Both the position numbers and the translations under genes were made by a program. The notes below the pieces were generated by a model. The model saw only the letters and a list, made by a program, of their open reading frames with translations, did no database searches and was not told the DNA's origin. A DNA stretch of 64,000 bases from Lacticaseibacillus pantheris DSM 15945 = JCM 12539 = NBRC 106106. Lineage in GTDB: Bacteria > Bacillota > Bacilli > Lactobacillales > Lactobacillaceae. Below, one piece after another: positions 62,027 to 64,000 of this stretch (its first letter is position 1; each line of letters opens with the position of its first letter). The stretch lies in NCBI RefSeq assembly GCF_001311175.1, contig NZ_BBAI01000004.1, positions 1-64,000 on the forward strand, in the 5' to 3' direction.

Positions 62027-62312
62027 AATATACATTCAACCAATTTCCGGGGAGAATGATAATTCAGCTGTTGGCGAATTATACATGCCATCATCCGTTG
62101 GTGAGGCAGGAGTGGAATTTACTTCAGAAATGATGCGCGACTTGAAGGAATCTCTTCGAAATTTTGTGGGTTCGTTGGCTGACAATCCAATCGATGGGTG
62201 GACAATTGAACAAATTGAACTAGGAATTTCATTTTCATCGGACGTCAAGGCGTGGGTGATTAATGTAGGTGGGTCCGGGACGATGAAGATTAAGCTGAAA
62301 CCGGCAAAATAG
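62016..62312 (+). CDS. Trypco1-like small protein coupled to the subtilase
   Basis: 98 aa, intact. GAGGAGG precedes ATG 62016, inside the ietS end. The layout matches the trypsin-co-occurring domain 1 (CU044_2847/Trypco1) family: a short beta start (KIYIQPISGE), a central helix of charged residues (MMRDLKESLRNFVGSL), then I-EQIELGISFSSDVKAWVI and a closing strand MKIKLKP. That domain is known beside trypsin-like proteases in bacterial conflict systems; a subtilase partner would be different. It may be a sensor, inhibitor or substrate. Family call rests on pattern only. Confidence 0.6.
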   Translation: MTSKIYIQPISGENDNSAVGELYMPSSVGEAGVEFTSEMMRDLKESLRNFVGSLADNPIDGWTIEQIELGISFSSDVKAWVINVGGSGTMKIKLKPAK

Positions 62313-62982
62313 GGAAACTGAACTGCCCTCCCATAGTTGAAGTAAATATTGACCAGTTAACTTGCGGGCATGGTCTAGTATCCTACTGGTGTCAAATCGG
62401 CTGGTTTTATTCTGATATATTCATTGTTCTAGTGTAAGCATCCAATGACCAACCGTATTGGGAAAAGGTTTTTTTTCGTCAAGTAGAGTTGATGGATCTT
62501 TATTGTTTTTCCGCCTTACTGAACTGAACTATGAATCAAACCCGTTCCAGGAATTTACGATTGATGAAATTATTCACGCTAGTTTAACTGTATGCTGTAT
62601 TATTAATCTTCTTCGTGGTGCTGTTAATACCTTCAAGGAAGCCATTTTAGTACACATATATTTCATCAACTACTTGTGTATTATACTTATTCAATGTTTT
62701 AATAGGCTGATCTATCTGGTTTCTTTAATGACATGATCGATACCTGATTGGTACTGCAACGAGTTCTGGCGGGCTTGTTATAGCTGATTGCCTAGTAGAT
62801 TACGCCGCTTTTGTTCCAGTTTCCTCATCTGGTTGATCAGACTAAAGGCGACCGACCGACGAAAGTGTTGGTTCGAGGTATTAGCGTATTCGAATAATTT
62901 CCTGCGAACACAGTCCCTGACAAGCGCAGTTTTGAATGTAAGATGTCCTACAATTTACGACGGATATTTCCACATTATTCCG
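62313..62982. other. AT-rich intergenic region
   Basis: No supported gene. A minus-strand open frame without a start codon (62778-62954) reads LVRDCVRRKLFEYANTSNQ and onward, rich in Arg, Lys and Asn, possibly the end of a broken gene. No integrase or direct repeat of the guaA end was found here. Confidence 0.4.
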
Positions 62983-64000
62983 TTACGACAACAGCCGCTC
63001 ATAAAACGAGTTCAAATCCCGGGATTCCAAAATAGACTTAAACTTCTGATCATCCGACAGAAAGTCCATGAGATTCTCGTATATGCTCCGAAACTCGTCC
63101 TTATATTTTTCCGATATTGAAATGATGTACACCATATTTACTTCAGCACCATCCCAGGTAATGCCGTCTTCGTTGAGAATGACGGCTACTTTTGTTTTGG
63201 GCGAGTTAAAGCTCATCGGGTGTGGGATCGCAATATTCTTGAATGACGTCGAGCCCATCGATTCTCGTTCCAAAATTTCGTCGTAAAAGTTATCGTTCAC
63301 AACCTGCTGTTTGCGCATTTCATCTATTGCTGGTTTGAGGACTTCATCTTTTGTTGTGTGCCCGGATAGATGCCAGAACAGCTTAGGTTCAAAGAAGGTG
63401 AAGAACTGATTGCGCACGTCATTTTTCTTTTTGTGCATGAACGCACGGTCGATTTTGTCCTGAATTTCTGATTTTTGGTTATCGAGATTGAACGGGTCGA
63501 GCTCGATGCTATATTTTGGTGAATAGTGCGTCGAGTCATTTGTGAACGAGGTGAAGACGACGTCGTATGGGGATGTGTCGTAGTCTGGCGAGACCTTTTC
63601 GACTGTTTGAATGATGGTAATATCGCGCGAAAAATTAACCCTTAGAAAATCATGAACGCGATTTGCAAGGTTTAGGTAGTTGGGTGCAATTAGGATCGCC
63701 CGTAGTTTCTGCGGTGTATGCTTTTGCCGCTCGATTTCTGCCCCAATGTGCAGGGCAATAAAGGCAGTTTCGTCCTCCGGAATATGAATGTTCCACAACT
63801 CGCCAATCTGAAAAGCTACATAGGTTGCGATATCGAATATCAGTGGGAAATTGTTCCGGATGTTGGGTCTGATAGGGTTGCGAATAGAGTGCTCATGCTG
63901 GATGCGGTAAACCAGGTTGTGCACGTGAATGGTGAAGGGTTCAACAAAGTTATTTGAGCTGAGGTCAACCATGTACAGACTCCGCACCAACTTTGCAATT
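62983..64000 (-). CDS. PRD-containing PTS regulator, LicR/MtlR type (5' part outside window)
   Basis: C-terminal part of a transcriptional activator or antiterminator controlled by PTS phosphorylation. Visible from the window edge inward are a PRD domain with HIPEDETAFIALHIGAEIER (conserved His residues), an EIIB-like domain (about 115-210 of the visible part), and an EIIA domain of the fructose/mannitol type with phospho-His in IAIPHPMS. The reading frame is open to the window edge. Which sugar operon it controls cannot be seen. Confidence 0.82.
   Translation of the reverse strand, partial: IAKLVRSLYMVDLSSNNFVEPFTIHVHNLVYRIQHEHSIRNPIRPNIRNNFPLIFDIATYVAFQIGELWNIHIPEDETAFIALHIGAEIERQKHTPQKLRAILIAPNYLNLANRVHDFLRVNFSRDITIIQTVEKVSPDYDTSPYDVVFTSFTNDSTHYSPKYSIELDPFNLDNQKSEIQDKIDRAFMHKKKNDVRNQFFTFFEPKLFWHLSGHTTKDEVLKPAIDEMRKQQVVNDNFYDEILERESMGSTSFKNIAIPHPMSFNSPKTKVAVILNEDGITWDGAEVNMVYIISISEKYKDEFRSIYENLMDFLSDDQKFKSILESRDLNSFYERLLS

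Noticed and set aside
62458-62736. Plus-strand ORF of 92 codons in the AT-rich gap
   Set aside because: Hydrophobic run from AT-rich DNA, no ribosome site and no family resemblance.
62313-62982. Right attachment site or integrase remnant of a guaA island
   Set aside because: No repeat of the guaA end and no tyrosine recombinase motif seen.

Overview
The window looks like the chromosome of a Lactobacillaceae bacterium with fairly high GC. Signs are a KxYKxGKxW-type signal peptide on an LPxTG surface protein, PTS sugar genes with DeoR regulators, proline iminopeptidase, cre-type sites, and GC-rich coding DNA up to about 52 kb. I cannot name the genus from sequence alone. About forty reading-frame breaks run through otherwise intact housekeeping genes (guaA, hflX, fruA, helD, nucleoside ABC genes). 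They fall into two classes: loss of one G or C, mostly at GGC/GCC, and gain of one base in A or T runs. I read these as consensus errors, so genes are given as full-length CDS with the breaks noted. Corrected lengths come back to whole codons in every case I checked.

Layout. 0-6 kb: gluconate kinase and a fruR-fruK-fruA operon. 6-15 kb: an SdpR/SdpI pair, a membrane protein, an ABC-F ribosome-protection ATPase and HflX (each behind a leader that could be an attenuator), then a PadR-controlled ABC exporter. 15-20 kb: APC permease and a BceAB-like transporter. 20-27 kb: BmpA nucleoside lipoprotein and its ABC transporter. 27-31 kb: phosphatase, MFS, HAD. 31-38 kb: a giant cell-wall adhesin. 38-41 kb: drug exporter and proline iminopeptidase. 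41-45 kb: a DeoR-regulated kinase/aldolase/EIIC sugar locus. 46-52 kb: helD, coaA, guaA. 52.4-62.3 kb: an AT-richer defence island directly 3' of guaA. 63-64 kb: 3' part of a PRD regulator.

The defence island holds a helicase-adenine methyltransferase protein of about 1466 aa, a second small methylase carrying SAM-binding motifs but no catalytic NPPY, and a three-gene operon: an IetA-like AAA+ ATPase, an IetS-like subtilase with an intact Asp/His/Ser triad, and a small protein resembling the trypsin-co-occurring domain Trypco1.

The most unusual feature is a family of GC-rich intergenic elements, more than ten copies, that fold into the same multi-stem junction. Between copies the helix sequences change on both strands while pairing is kept, and the loops and joining segments stay conserved. 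This is the pattern of selection for RNA (or DNA) structure.
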